From Paraburkholderia aromaticivorans (GTDB taxonomy: Bacteria > Pseudomonadota > Gammaproteobacteria > Burkholderiales > Burkholderiaceae): a stretch of DNA of 64,000 nt. Position 1 is the stretch's first letter, and each line of letters starts with the position of its first letter. This document shows positions 1 through 9,830 of the stretch, in pieces. Location: positions 1-64,000 of the forward strand of contig NZ_CP022990.1 in assembly GCF_002278075.1 (NCBI RefSeq). The letters run 5' to 3'. The notes under the pieces were generated by a model. The model saw only the letters and a program-made list of their open reading frames with translations. It searched no databases and was not told where the DNA came from. Both the position numbers and the translations under genes were made by a program.

Positions 1-396
1 GTCGTCGTTGTTCGCGAAGTAACGCCGGCGATTCACCCGTCGCGCCGGAACGGACACCGGGACCGCCGCCGCTGAAACGTGAGCAATGAGGCAAGCGGGC
101 GGTATTGAACCCGGCTTTCAAGCAGCGTGACGGATTTGCTCGGCGCAAATCAATCTGTGCGATGTTCCGCGTTGCCGGCGCGGACATCGCATCGCGGCAG
201 CGCTTCAATCCCGGCTATCTTCGCCCATCAAACGTTTGCTTGCCGGCAAACCTCGCTGCAGTTCGAACTCCCTGCTTTCTTACATTAGCCTTCCTGACAA
301 TCCCGCCATTTTCGCGCCATGCAGGCGTTGGTGCTATCGATCTAGCATAGGCACAGATTCACCCATCCCTTACCTGCGTTCTCTCGGGCACGTTTC
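1..396. other. Non-coding leader upstream of the first efflux operon
   Basis: I find no convincing gene here. Reading frames in the stretch lack a ribosome binding site and recognisable protein features. It presumably carries the promoter of the rightward efflux operon that begins at 397. Two short palindromes near 229-249 are listed separately. The gene that lies to the left of the window is not visible. Confidence 0.5.
229..251. promoter_or_regulatory. Two adjacent 10-bp palindromes upstream of the efflux operon
   Basis: CAAACGTTTG (229-238) and TTGCCGGCAA (240-249) are both perfect palindromes and lie side by side about 150 bp before the permease start. The inner arms GTTTGC and GCAAAC (234-251) also pair. 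This could be an operator for the operon or its response regulator, but short palindromes occur by chance and no binding family is recognised. Confidence 0.2.
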
Positions 397-3300
397 ATGT
401 GGATCGTCAACGTTGCGCTTAAGCGGCCATACACGTTCATCGTGATGGCCATTCTGATCTTGCTGGCGACGCCTTTTGTGCTGTTGACCACGCCGGTCGA
501 CGTACTGCCTGAAATCAATATTCCGGTGGTCAGCATTATCTGGACCTATACGGGCTTGTCGGCTCAGGACATGGCCAACCGCATCACCTCGGTCAACGAG
601 CGCAGTCTGACCACCACGGTCAACGACATCGAGCACATTGAATCGCAGTCGCTCGCGGGCATTACGATTCTGAAGGTGTTTTTGCAGCCGACGGCGAATA
701 TCCAGACCGCGATCGCGCAGACGGTGGCGGTCGAACAGGCGCAGCTCAAGCAGATGCCGCCCGGCGCCACGCCGCCGCTCGTGATCAGCTACTCGGCCTC
801 CAGTATCCCGGTGATCCAGCTCGGCCTGTCGAGCCCGAAGCTCTCCGAGCAGGCGCTCAACGACACGGCGTTGAACTTCCTGCGTCCGCAACTCGTGACG
901 ATACCGGGCGCGGCCGTGCCGTACCCCTACGGCGGCAAATCGCGGCTGATCTCGGTCGACCTGGACACGCGCGCGTTGCTTGCAAAAGGCTTGACGCCCT
1001 CCGACGTGGTGAGCGCGTTCAATGCGCAAAACCTGATTTTGCCGACCGGCACGGCGAAGATCGGACCGAAGGAATACACGATCAACATGAACGGCTCGCC
1101 CGCCACGGTGGAAGGGCTCAACGATATTCCGGTGCGCACGCTCAATGGCGCCACGACGTATCTGCGTGAAGTCGCCCACGTGCGCGACGGTTTCTCGCCG
1201 CAGACCAATATCGTGCGGCAGGACGGCCATCGGGGCGTACTGATGTCGGTGCTCAAGAACGGCAGCGTGTCGACGCTCTCGATCGTCGACACGCTGCGCG
1301 GCCTGCTGCCGGGCGCGCAAGCGGCGCTGCCGCCAGACCTGAAGATCACCCCGTTATTCGATCAGTCCGTGTTCGTGAAGGCAGCCGTGCAGGGCGTGGT
1401 GCGCGAGGCGCTGGTCGCCGCCGCGCTGACCGCCGCAATGATTCTGCTGTTTCTCGGCAACTGGCGCAGCACCTGCATCATCGCCATTTCGATTCCGCTG
1501 TCGATCCTGTCGTCGCTGATCGCGCTGCACGCGCTCGGCCAGACCATCAACATCATGACGCTCGGCGGTCTCTCGCGGTCGGGATTCTGGTGGACGATGC
1601 CACGGTGACGATCGAGAACATCGAGCGGCATCTGCACATGGGCACGAATCTGCACGATGCGATTCTCGACGGCGCGGGTGAAATTGCGATTCCGGCGCTG
1701 GTGTCCACACTGTGTATCTGTATCGTGTTCGTGCCGATGTTCTTCCTGACCGGCGTGGCGCGCTACCTGTTCGTGCCGCTCGCCGAAGCCGTGGTGTTCG
1801 CGATGCTCGCGTCGTACGTTCTGTCGCGTACGCTGGTGCCGACGTTGGCGATGCTGTTGATGGGCCACGCACACAAGCCGAAAGAGAGGGCGCGAAGCCG
1901 AATCTGTTCATGCGTCTTTACCACCGCTTCGATCGTGGGTTCGAGCGCATGCGCGCCGGCTACATCATGATTCTCAGCAGCGTGCTGGTGCGCCGGGGCA
2001 GGTTCGGCAGCCTGTTCCTCGGTTTTTGCGTCGTGTCGATGGGCTTGATTGTCGTGCTCGGCGAAGACTTCTTCCCAAGTGTGGACGCCGGCGATATCCG
2101 CCTGCATATGCGCGCGCCGACCGGCACCCGCATCGAGGAAACCGCGCGTCTGGCCGACCAGGTCGAAAACGTGATCCGCGAGGTGGTGCCCGCGAACGAA
2201 CTCGGCACGATTCTCGACAACCTCGGTTTGCCCTATAGCGGCATCAACCTCTCCTATAGCAATGCGGGCACGATCGGTACGCTCGACGGTGAGATTCAGG
2301 TGGCGCTCAAAGAAGACCACAAGCCGTCGCAACTCTACATGGACAAAACTGCGCGCGATCCTGCCGCAGCGGTTTCCGGGCGTCGAGTTCTTCTTTCAGC
2401 CGGCCGATATCGTCACGCAGATACTCAACTTCGGCTTGCCCGCCGCCGTGGACGTGCAGATTTCCGGGGCGAATCAGGAGGGCAACTTCGACGTCGCGCG
2501 CAAGCTGCTGAAACAGGTGCGCCTGATTCCCGGCACCGTGGATACGCACATCCAGCAGAAACTGGATGAGCCCGCAATCAACCTGCAGATGGATCGCACG
2601 CGGTTGCAGCAACTCAATCTGAGCGCGAGCAACGTGGCGCAAAACGTGCTCATTTCCCTGTCGGGCAGTTCGCAGACCTCGCCGGGTTTCTGGTTCAACA
2701 ACAGGAACGGCGTGGAATACAGCGTGGCCGTGCAAACGCCGCAGTATCAGGTGTCGTCGATCGATGAACTGTTGCGCACGCCGGTATCGGGGTCGGCCAA
2801 TGGCCCCACGCAATTGCTCGGCAATCTCGTGCGGGTCTCGCCGCAAACCCAGTTCGCGGAAGTCACGCACTACAACATCAGGCCGGTGATCGATCTGTAC
2901 GTGAGCGTCGAGAAGCGCGATCTGGGCAGCGTGGCGAATCAGGTCGACAAGCTCGTGAACGACATGCGCGCGTCGCTGCCGCGCGGCAGCCAGATCACCG
3001 TGCGCGGCCAGGTGCAGACCATGCGCAGTTCGTTCTTCGGGCTGGGTATCGGCGTGGCGATGGCGATCGTGCTGGTGTACCTGTTGATCGTGGTGAATTT
3101 CCAGTCGTGGGTCGATCCGCTGATTATCGTCAGCGCGTTGCCCGCGGCGCTCGCGGGCATTGTGTGGATGCTGTTCCTGACGGGCACGCATCTGAGCGTG
3201 CCGGCCCTGACCGGCGCGATCATGACGATGGGCGTGGCCACCGCCAACAGCATTCTGATGGTGGCGTTCGCGCGCCAGCGGCTCTCCGCCGGCGCGCCGC

Positions 3301-3639
3301 CTTTGACGGCCGCGCTCGAAGCCGGTGCGAGCCGGATCAGGCCGGTGCTGATGACCGCCTTCGCGATGATCATCGGCATGATTCCCCATGGCGCTCGGTC
3401 TTGGCGAAGGCGCCGAGCAGAACGCGCCGCTCGGCCGCGCGGTGATCGGCGGATTGCTGTTTGCCACGGTGTCCACGCTGTTCTTCGTGCCGCTCGTGTT
3501 CGCGGCCATTCACACCCGCCTCGCACGGCGCCACCGCGACGACGGTGACGCTGGCGACGCGAATCACACGGGTTCCCACGGCGATGACGGCCACGACGGC
3601 CCCGCGCCGGACCACGGCGGCGCCGGCAGGCCCGCGTAA
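397..3639 (+). pseudogene. RND efflux permease (HAE1/AcrB-like), broken by four frameshifts
   Basis: Read across frames, this is a full-length inner-membrane RND pump of about 1,080 codons. It begins MWIVNVALKRPYTF, keeps the TM4 motif GILVDDATVTIENIE and ends in a His/Asp-rich tail. The frame is lost four times. Near 1569-1577, CTCGCTCG-type sequence appears reduced by 4 bases, giving a stop at 1606-1608. Near 1885-1895 the reading moves again by one base. At 2345-2348 there is one extra A (AAAA), and at 3384-3387 one extra C (CCCC). The shifts cancel, so the last segment returns to the first frame. The downstream fusion protein, outer membrane factor and regulator genes are intact. Either the gene is decaying or the sequence has local errors. 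The rest of the window shows no comparable frameshifts, which favours real decay. As read, no complete pump can be made. Confidence 0.85.
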
Positions 3640-3650
3640 AGTCAATTGAC

Positions 3651-3676
3651 GGCTGACTGAGATGGCTGACTGAGAT
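3651..3676 (+). repeat. 13-bp tandem duplication at a translation start
   Basis: GGCTGACTGAGAT occurs twice back to back (3651-3663 and 3664-3676). The second copy supplies the AT of the ATG start of the fusion protein gene at 3675. The first copy also ends in an ATG (3662), which opens a three-codon reading frame (Met-Ala-Asp-stop) ahead of the true start. This duplicates the initiation region and could lower or modulate translation. Confidence 0.8.
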
Positions 3677-4895
3677 GACCGAAAAAACTCATCCATCGCT
3701 AGCGATTCCCTCGCGAGAGACCGAAGGCGGCCACGCCTTGCCGCCGCGCCACCGCGAATGGAAGCGCGCGAGGATCGCCGTCTGCATCGTGCTGGTGCTG
3801 CTCGCGCTCGGAGCGTTGCGCACCGTGATCGCGAACATGATGCAGAACCGTTCGGTGGCGCAGACAACGAAGCAGAACGCCACGCAGTACGTGAACGTGG
3901 TGAGCCCGACACAGGCCGAAGGCGGCGGCAATACCTTGCTGCCGGGCACGCTGCGCGGCTACGTCGAATCGCCGATCTATGCGCGCTCCACGGGTTATCT
4001 GCTGCACTGGTACGCCGATATCGGCACGCGCGTGAAGCAGGGCCAACTGCTTGCCGACCTGGATACGCCGGAAATCGATCAGGAACTCGCGCAGGCTCTG
4101 GCGCAGCGTCAGCAGACCAGTTCGAGCCTCGGTCTCGCCAAAAGCTCGCTGGAGCGGTGGCAGCAATTGCGTCAGCGCGATGCGGTCTCGCAACAGGAGC
4201 TCGACGAACGGCAGAGCACGTACACGCAGGACGTGGCCAACCTCGCCGCCGCCGATGCCAACGTCAAGCGCCTGCAGCAGCTCGAATCGTTCAAGCGCAT
4301 CGTCGCGCCGTTCGCGGGCGTGGTGACGCAGCGCAATGTGGATGTCGGCGACCTGATCGACGCGGGCAGCGGCACGAGCCGCGCGCTGTTCGCGCTCGCG
4401 CAGTCGGACCCGCTGCGCGTCTACGTGCAATTGCCGCAGGCGTATGCGCAGAACGTGTCGGTCGGACAGAACGTGGTGGTGACGCAGGCGGAACTGCCGG
4501 GTCAGCAATTCCACGGCACGATCACGCACATTTCCGGCGCGATCGACGTGCCCACCCGTTCGCTGCAGATCGAAGTGACGCTGCCGAATCCGGACGACAG
4601 GCTGCGCCCGGGGGCCTACGTGCAGGTCGCGGTGCCGGCCGTCGCGCACGCGCAATTGATGGTGCCGGGCAACGCGCTGCTGTTTCGCGCCGAAGGCCCG
4701 CGCGTCGCGGTGGTCGATGCGAACGGCAACGTGCAGTTGCATAAGATCGTGATCGCGCGGGATCTCGGCCAGTCGCTCGAAATTGAAAGCGGAATCGAGG
4801 CCAGCGACAAGGTCATCATCAACCCGAGCGATTCGATCGCGGACGGCGACCACGTGCAGATCCAGCCGCAGACCAACGGCAAGGGGGCGTCGTGA
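3675..4895 (+). CDS. RND efflux membrane fusion protein (HlyD/AcrA family)
   Basis: This 406-residue periplasmic adaptor would link an inner-membrane RND pump to an outer-membrane channel. One transmembrane anchor lies at about residues 31-53, after a basic cytoplasmic end. Next come a biotinyl-lipoyl-like half (GYVESPIYARSTGYL, about residues 92-106), a coiled-coil hairpin rich in Gln, Ala and Leu (about 135-210) and a beta-barrel domain with the family motif RSLQIEVTLPN. It is not a lipoprotein, unlike the second fusion protein in this window. The gene follows the frameshifted permease by 35 bases and its stop overlaps the GTG start of the outer membrane factor. Its usual partner permease is broken, so it may be idle or may serve another pump. 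Confidence 0.9.
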   Translation: MTEKTHPSLAIPSRETEGGHALPPRHREWKRARIAVCIVLVLLALGALRTVIANMMQNRSVAQTTKQNATQYVNVVSPTQAEGGGNTLLPGTLRGYVESPIYARSTGYLLHWYADIGTRVKQGQLLADLDTPEIDQELAQALAQRQQTSSSLGLAKSSLERWQQLRQRDAVSQQELDERQSTYTQDVANLAAADANVKRLQQLESFKRIVAPFAGVVTQRNVDVGDLIDAGSGTSRALFALAQSDPLRVYVQLPQAYAQNVSVGQNVVVTQAELPGQQFHGTITHISGAIDVPTRSLQIEVTLPNPDDRLRPGAYVQVAVPAVAHAQLMVPGNALLFRAEGPRVAVVDANGNVQLHKIVIARDLGQSLEIESGIEASDKVIINPSDSIADGDHVQIQPQTNGKGAS

Positions 4896-6412
4896 AGCAC
4901 GCGGCCACCTGGCGTGCGATCACCTCGCTCGCGGGCGTGGCGCTGCTCGCCGCGTGCACGGTAGGGCCCGACTATCAGCGGCCGCAGGCCGAGGTGCCGC
5001 CCAGCTGGCAAACCGACTCGTACTGGCGCGTGGCCGTGCCCTCCCGTGCACCGATGTCGCCGGACTGGTGGAGCGCGTTCGGCGATCCGGCGCTCGCGAC
5101 GCTGGAAACCCAGGCGCTCGCGCAGAATCAGACGCTGGCTGCGGCCAGCGCGCACTATGAGCAGGCCAAAGCGACGCTGGCGAACACCCGCGCGCAGCAG
5201 ATTCCCGAAGTCGATCTCGCGGCGCAGGCGTCGCGCTTCCGGATTTCGCAGAATCGTCCGCTGACCAATTACGGCACGCCCACCATGTCGACGGTACAGA
5301 ACAGCGTGCAGCTCGGGCCCACCATCAACTACGACACCGATCTATTCGGCCGGATACGGCGTGAGGTGGAAGGCTCCGCGGCTTCGGCGCAGCAATCGGC
5401 GGACGACCTCGCCAACGCGCGCCTCGTTCTCACTACCGACCTCGCCACCGCCTATTTCTCGCTGCGCGAACTCGACGCCGAAATCGACGTGCTGAATCAG
5501 TCGGTGATACTGCAGCAGAAGGCGCTCGACTACGTCACGACGGAGCATGATCTCGGTTCAGTGTCGGGACTCGACGTGCTGCAACAGAAGTCGCTGCTCG
5601 ACTCGACACGTGTGCAGGCGCAACTGCTTCTGAATCAGCGCGCGCAGTTCGAACATGCGATTGCCGCGCTCGTCGGCGTGCCCGCGCCGCAGTTTTCCAT
5701 TGCGCCCAAGGTAGTCGACGCCCAGGTGCCGGCGATTGCGCTCGGCGTGCCCAGCGACGTGCTGCAACGGCGCCCGGATATCGCCTCGGCGGAGCGCGCG
5801 ATGGCCGCGGCGAACGCGCAAATCGGCGTGGCGAGGGCAGCGTTTTTCCCGAGTCTGACGCTGACGCCGGGTATCGGCTGGGAAAGCACGCAGTTCGCGA
5901 GCCTGCTGAGCGCCCCCACGCTGATGTGGACGCTCGGCGCGGCGGTCGGCCAGGTGCTGTTCGACGGCGGCCGCCGCGCGGCCAACGTGCAGTTCGCAAG
6001 CGAAGGCTACAAGGCCACCGAGGCGACCTATCGGCAGACGGTGCTTACCGCGTTCCAGCAGGTGCAGGACGGCATTACCGGACTATCGGTGCTGGACGGT
6101 GCGGCGAGGCAGTCGCGCGAAGCCGTCGCCGACGCGCAGCATCTGCTCGCGCTCGCCAATGACCGCTATTCGGGCGGCCTCGTCGCGTACCTCGATGTCA
6201 TTACCGCGCAGCAGTCGCTGCTGACCAGCGAGCGCCAGGACGTGCAGATTCACGGCCAGCAGATGACGCTGTCGGTATTGCTCGTGAAGGCGCTCGGCGG
6301 CGGGTGGGACGCCGGCACGGACAGCCCGGATATGCACAAGGACGCGCCGAAGAATACGGCGAAAAGCGTGCAGCCGGACGACACGAAGGAGGCCATGGCT
6401 CCCGCGCGGTGA
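4892..6412 (+). CDS. Outer membrane efflux lipoprotein (NodT/OprM family)
   Basis: This TolC-like outer-membrane channel has 506 residues. Translation starts at GTG (4892), which overlaps the TGA of the fusion protein gene, indicating translational coupling. A lipoprotein signal ends in LLAAC with Cys22, followed by the family motif TVGPDYQRP. Two repeats of the outer membrane efflux domain follow (about residues 65-250 and 280-465). Typical motifs are DLFGRIRREVE, VLQRRPDIASAERAM and the closing KALGGGW. About 35 residues after that motif are Lys/Asp-rich and poorly conserved. It belongs to the operon whose permease is frameshifted. Confidence 0.93.
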   Translation: MKHAATWRAITSLAGVALLAACTVGPDYQRPQAEVPPSWQTDSYWRVAVPSRAPMSPDWWSAFGDPALATLETQALAQNQTLAAASAHYEQAKATLANTRAQQIPEVDLAAQASRFRISQNRPLTNYGTPTMSTVQNSVQLGPTINYDTDLFGRIRREVEGSAASAQQSADDLANARLVLTTDLATAYFSLRELDAEIDVLNQSVILQQKALDYVTTEHDLGSVSGLDVLQQKSLLDSTRVQAQLLLNQRAQFEHAIAALVGVPAPQFSIAPKVVDAQVPAIALGVPSDVLQRRPDIASAERAMAAANAQIGVARAAFFPSLTLTPGIGWESTQFASLLSAPTLMWTLGAAVGQVLFDGGRRAANVQFASEGYKATEATYRQTVLTAFQQVQDGITGLSVLDGAARQSREAVADAQHLLALANDRYSGGLVAYLDVITAQQSLLTSERQDVQIHGQQMTLSVLLVKALGGGWDAGTDSPDMHKDAPKNTAKSVQPDDTKEAMAPAR

Positions 6413-6462
6413 GCCGGCGGATCATGGGCAGCGGGGGCGCAAATGAAATGCGGGGCGTTTCG

Positions 6463-6468
6463 TATAAT
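6463..6468 (+). promoter_or_regulatory. Consensus -10 box (TATAAT) ahead of the response regulator
   Basis: A perfect TATAAT lies 20 bases before the ATG at 6489 in an otherwise GC-rich stretch, and AAGGGG at 6477-6482 is a well-placed ribosome binding site. No good -35 box is seen 17 bases upstream, so the promoter may depend on an activator, possibly the response regulator itself. It would let the two-component genes be expressed apart from the efflux genes. Confidence 0.45.
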
Positions 6469-6488
6469 GCACACACAAGGGGACGCGC

Positions 6489-7175
6489 ATGAAATTGCTG
6501 ATTGTTGAAGACGAGCACAAGGTGGTGGACTATCTGCGCTCCGGTTTGACAGAGCAGGGCTGGGTCGTCGACGTCGCGCTGGACGGCGAGGAAGGCATGC
6601 ACTTGGCCACCGAATTCGATTACGACGTGATCGTCCTCGACGTGATGCTGCCCAAACGCGACGGCTTCAGCGTGCTGAAGGCGCTGCGCATGCGCAAATC
6701 GACGCCGGTCATCATGCTCACCGCGCGCGATCATGTGAACGACCGCGTGCGCGGCCTGCGCGAAGGCGCCGACGACTACCTCACCAAACCCTTTTCGTTT
6801 CTCGAACTGGTCGAGCGGTTGCACGCTCTGGCGCGCCGCACCCGTTCCCAGGAATCGACGCTGATTTCCGTCGGCGATCTGTTCGTCGACCTGATCGGGC
6901 GGCGCGCGACCCGCGACGGCGTGCGCCTGGATCTGACCGCCAAGGAATTTCAGTTGCTCAGCGTGCTGGCGCGCCGGCAGGGCGATATTCTCTCGAAGAC
7001 CGCGATTACCGAACTCGTGTGGGACGTCAATTTCGACAGTCATACCAACGTGGTCGAGACCGCGATCAAACGATTGCGCGCCAAACTCGACGGCCCGTTT
7101 CCCTCCAAGCTGCTGCACACCGTGCGCGGCATGGGTTACGTGCTCGAAGTGCGCGAGGAGGCGGAGCCGTCATGA
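6489..7175 (+). CDS. OmpR-family response regulator (CusR/IrlR-like)
   Basis: This 228-residue DNA-binding response regulator has a receiver domain (about residues 1-115). It shows the acidic pocket IVEDEH, phosphoacceptor Asp51 in VIVLDVMLPKRDG and the conserved Lys in DYLTKPFSF. A winged-helix output domain (about 130-222) ends in the typical HTVRGMGYVLE. The profile is that of the heavy-metal / efflux subgroup (CusR, IrlR, CzcR). The stop codon overlaps the ATG of the sensor kinase gene. Position just after an RND operon suggests it controls that operon; the inducing compound cannot be read from sequence. Confidence 0.93.
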   Translation: MKLLIVEDEHKVVDYLRSGLTEQGWVVDVALDGEEGMHLATEFDYDVIVLDVMLPKRDGFSVLKALRMRKSTPVIMLTARDHVNDRVRGLREGADDYLTKPFSFLELVERLHALARRTRSQESTLISVGDLFVDLIGRRATRDGVRLDLTAKEFQLLSVLARRQGDILSKTAITELVWDVNFDSHTNVVETAIKRLRAKLDGPFPSKLLHTVRGMGYVLEVREEAEPS

Positions 7176-8626
7176 ACCGTTCGATCGCCCGGCGCCTCGC
7201 GCTGATGTTCGCGTTGGTCGCGCTGTTCGTGTTCACGCTGGTCGGCACGGGGCTCTTCCTGGTGCTGCGCACGCAACTCGAACACCATCTGCGCGAGTCG
7301 CTCGACGATCGCACGCAGATCGCGCGCATCATCGTCTATCACGCGGTGACGCCGGAAAAATGGCGCATGGCGCGCGAAAAGCTCACCGACATGACGCCGC
7401 GCGACGGCAGCACGATGTATGCGGTGTCGAGCGCCGATCCGTATTTCCATTACGGCAAGCTGGTCGACGGTGCGGTGGCGACGAGCTGGCCGGGCGGTTA
7501 TACGCGCGTGACGCCCGCCGGCGGCGGCCAGGACATGCTCACCTCGACGGTGACGATCCCGGCTTATGGCGCGCGTCCGCCGGTGCAATTGCAGGTGGCC
7601 GCGAGTTATTCGCCCAACGTGCGCACCATGCGCGTGTTCGGCTCGGCGCTCGCCGCGCTGTCGGCACTCGGCAGTCTCGCTGTCCTGTTGCTCAGCTACT
7701 CGGTCACGCGGCTCGGCCTCGCGCCGCTCACGCGCCTCACGCGCGACGCTTCCGCCGTGAGTCCGAATAACCGCTCGCAGCGTCTGAACACGGCCTCGCT
7801 GCCGCTCGAACTCAACGACCTGGCGAATTCCTTCAACGGTGCGCTCGAACGGCTGGACGGCGCCTATGGCCGGCTCGAATCGTTCAATGCGGACGTGGCC
7901 CATGAACTGCGCACGCCGGTCACGATTCTGATTGGCCAGACGGAAGTGGCCTTGACACGCAATCGCTCGGTCGACGATCTGCGCCATACGCTGCAATCGA
8001 ACCTCGAAGAGTTCGAACGCATGCGGGCGATCATCAACGACATGCTGTTCCTCGCGCGTGCGGACCAGGGCGAGCGGGCAACCGGCCTCGTCGAAGTGTC
8101 GCTCGCCGCGGAAGTCGCGCATACGCTGGAGTTTCTGGAGATTCCGCTGGAAGAAGCGCGAGTCCATGCGCAGTTGCGCGGTGACGCCGTGGCGCGCGTG
8201 AACCGCTCGCTGTTCGGCCGCGCCTGTGCGAATCTGTTGATGAACGCCATCCAGCATTGCGAACCGGGTGCGCAGATCAATGTGACGATCGTGAGTGAGG
8301 AGGATCAGGTGCGCGTCGCGGTGGCCAACCCCGGTGCGCCGATTTCGCCGGACGTGCTCGAACATCTGTTCGACCGGTTTTATCGCGCGGAAGTCTCGCG
8401 CACCAATAGCCGCGAAAACCACGGGCTGGGTCTGGCGATCGTGAAGGCGATTGCGGAGATGCATCGCGGGACGGTGTCGGCGCAGAGCGCGCACGGCATC
8501 AACACCTTTGCGTTCTCGGTCGCGGCGTTGCCGACGGACGCCGGCATGCGGGCGGGGCGCGTGAGCGCAACCGCACCGGCTCAGGTGGCGGATTATTCGT
8601 CGCTGGCGAAGGGCAAGTCGGCCTGA
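7172..8626 (+). CDS. Heavy-metal-type sensor histidine kinase (CusS/IrlS-like)
   Basis: This 484-residue inner-membrane kinase pairs with the preceding regulator. I use the ATG at 7172 because it overlaps the regulator stop as ATGA and opens directly into the first membrane helix (residues about 8-33). A periplasmic sensor region (about 34-150) is followed by a second helix (about 155-178), a HAMP domain and the phosphoacceptor site with His244 in DVAHELRTPVT. The ATP-binding domain has N-box NLLMNAIQH and G-box NHGLGLAIVK. The 3' end overlaps the convergent dinB gene by 34 bases. Confidence 0.92.
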   Translation: MNRSIARRLALMFALVALFVFTLVGTGLFLVLRTQLEHHLRESLDDRTQIARIIVYHAVTPEKWRMAREKLTDMTPRDGSTMYAVSSADPYFHYGKLVDGAVATSWPGGYTRVTPAGGGQDMLTSTVTIPAYGARPPVQLQVAASYSPNVRTMRVFGSALAALSALGSLAVLLLSYSVTRLGLAPLTRLTRDASAVSPNNRSQRLNTASLPLELNDLANSFNGALERLDGAYGRLESFNADVAHELRTPVTILIGQTEVALTRNRSVDDLRHTLQSNLEEFERMRAIINDMLFLARADQGERATGLVEVSLAAEVAHTLEFLEIPLEEARVHAQLRGDAVARVNRSLFGRACANLLMNAIQHCEPGAQINVTIVSEEDQVRVAVANPGAPISPDVLEHLFDRFYRAEVSRTNSRENHGLGLAIVKAIAEMHRGTVSAQSAHGINTFAFSVAALPTDAGMRAGRVSATAPAQVADYSSLAKGKSA

Positions 8627-9759
8627 ACCGGCAGCCGCCTCTGCGGCGGCAGTGCGTTGGCCGGCGTCAGTGCGCTCACGCGCACGCCGAGCAGCCGCAG
8701 CTTGCGGTTCAATTCCACCCGGCGCAGGCATTCGGTCGCCGCGCGCCGGATCTCGGCGGCGTCGGCGGTCGGCGCGTCCAGCGTCAGATCGCGCGTGACG
8801 GTGCGGAAGTCGTCGTAGCGCAGTTTGATGCCCACCGTGCGCCCCACGTAGCCCTTGCGCACCAGATCTTCCGCGACCCGCACGCACAAGCCGGTAAACG
8901 AGCTGGACAGCGCCGGCCGGTCGTGACGCGGATGCAGATCACGCTCGAAGGTGGTCTCGCGGCTCATCGACTTGGGCTCCGATTCGACCACCACCGGCCG
9001 TTCGTCCTCGCCTTGCGCGACGTGCATGAGCCACGCCGAGTAGCTGCGCCCGAAATGGTCCTGCAACAGTCCCGCGTCCGCCGCCGCCAGATCGCCGACC
9101 GTGGCGAGACCGAGCGCGGTGAGCTTTTCCGCGGCCTTGGGGCCGATGCCGTTGACCTTGCGCACCGGCAGCGGCCAGACGCGCAGCGGCACGTCGGCCG
9201 GTGTGAGGATCGTGAGGCCGTCGGGTTTGTCGAGTTCGGAGCCGATCTTCGCGAGCAGCTTGTTCGGCGCCACGCAAATGGAGCAGGTGAGTCCGGTGGC
9301 CTGATTGACCGCCTGCTTGATGCGCGCGGCGATCTCGCGTGGCTCGCCCGGCAACCCGGTCAGGTCGATATAGATTTCGTCGATGCCGCGGTCTTCGATC
9401 TGGTCCGTGAACGTGGCGACCGCCGCCTTGAAGAGTCGCGAGTAATGGCGATACGAGTCGAAGTCGGTGGGCAGGAGGATGGCGTCCGGCGCGAGCATGG
9501 CCGCCTTCATCATGCCCATGGCCGAGAACACACCGAGTGCGCGGGCTTCGTAGGTGGACGTGGTTACCACGCCACGGCCCGCGTAGTCGCGCAGCCTCGC
9601 GAAACGGCGGGTGCCGTCTGCGAGCGTTTGCGGCACGCCGCTGCGGCCGCCGCCGATCACCACCGCCTGGCCGCGTAGTTCCGGATAGCGCAAAAGTTCG
9701 ACGGACGCGTAGAACGCGTCCATGTCGAGGTGCGCGATGCGGCGGCTTGAAGAACTCAT
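8593..9759 (-). CDS. dinB: DNA polymerase IV (Y-family translesion polymerase)
   Basis: This error-prone Y-family polymerase bypasses damaged template bases. It opens with SSSSRRIAHLDMDAFYASVE, where the Asp residues of the DMD motif bind metal. It continues with the catalytic IDEIYIDLTG, the helix-hairpin-helix region KVNGIGPKAAEKL and the little-finger domain. An upstream in-frame start (9792) would add 11 residues. I prefer 9759 because family members begin a few residues before RIAHLDMD. With this start it has 388 residues, slightly longer than E. coli DinB. No beta-clamp motif is obvious beyond the C-terminal QADLPF, which resembles QLxLF-type clamp-binding peptides. Confidence 0.93.
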   Translation of the reverse strand: MSSSSRRIAHLDMDAFYASVELLRYPELRGQAVVIGGGRSGVPQTLADGTRRFARLRDYAGRGVVTTSTYEARALGVFSAMGMMKAAMLAPDAILLPTDFDSYRHYSRLFKAAVATFTDQIEDRGIDEIYIDLTGLPGEPREIAARIKQAVNQATGLTCSICVAPNKLLAKIGSELDKPDGLTILTPADVPLRVWPLPVRKVNGIGPKAAEKLTALGLATVGDLAAADAGLLQDHFGRSYSAWLMHVAQGEDERPVVVESEPKSMSRETTFERDLHPRHDRPALSSSFTGLCVRVAEDLVRKGYVGRTVGIKLRYDDFRTVTRDLTLDAPTADAAEIRRAATECLRRVELNRKLRLLGVRVSALTPANALPPQRRLPVQADLPFASDE

Positions 9760-9804
9760 GGAATGGCGGAAACGGATGACGACAAAGGCCAAACCGTAAT
9801 AGTA

Positions 9805-9825
9805 CCTTGCTCCGTCGCGGCAAGG
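9805..9825. terminator. Short hairpin between dinB and the barrel protein gene
   Basis: CCTTGC and GCAAGG form a 6-bp stem with a 9-base loop directly after the stop of the leftward outer-membrane gene. No T-run follows on either strand, so termination is uncertain. Confidence 0.25.
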
Positions 9826-9830
9826 ACCAC

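Noticed and set aside
1..396. Small ORFs at 105-350 and 236-445
   Set aside because: No ribosome site, no domain, and composition like non-coding leader sequence.
7019..7171. Upstream extension of the first sensor kinase
   Set aside because: It runs inside the response regulator gene; the ATGA overlap at 7172 is the real start.
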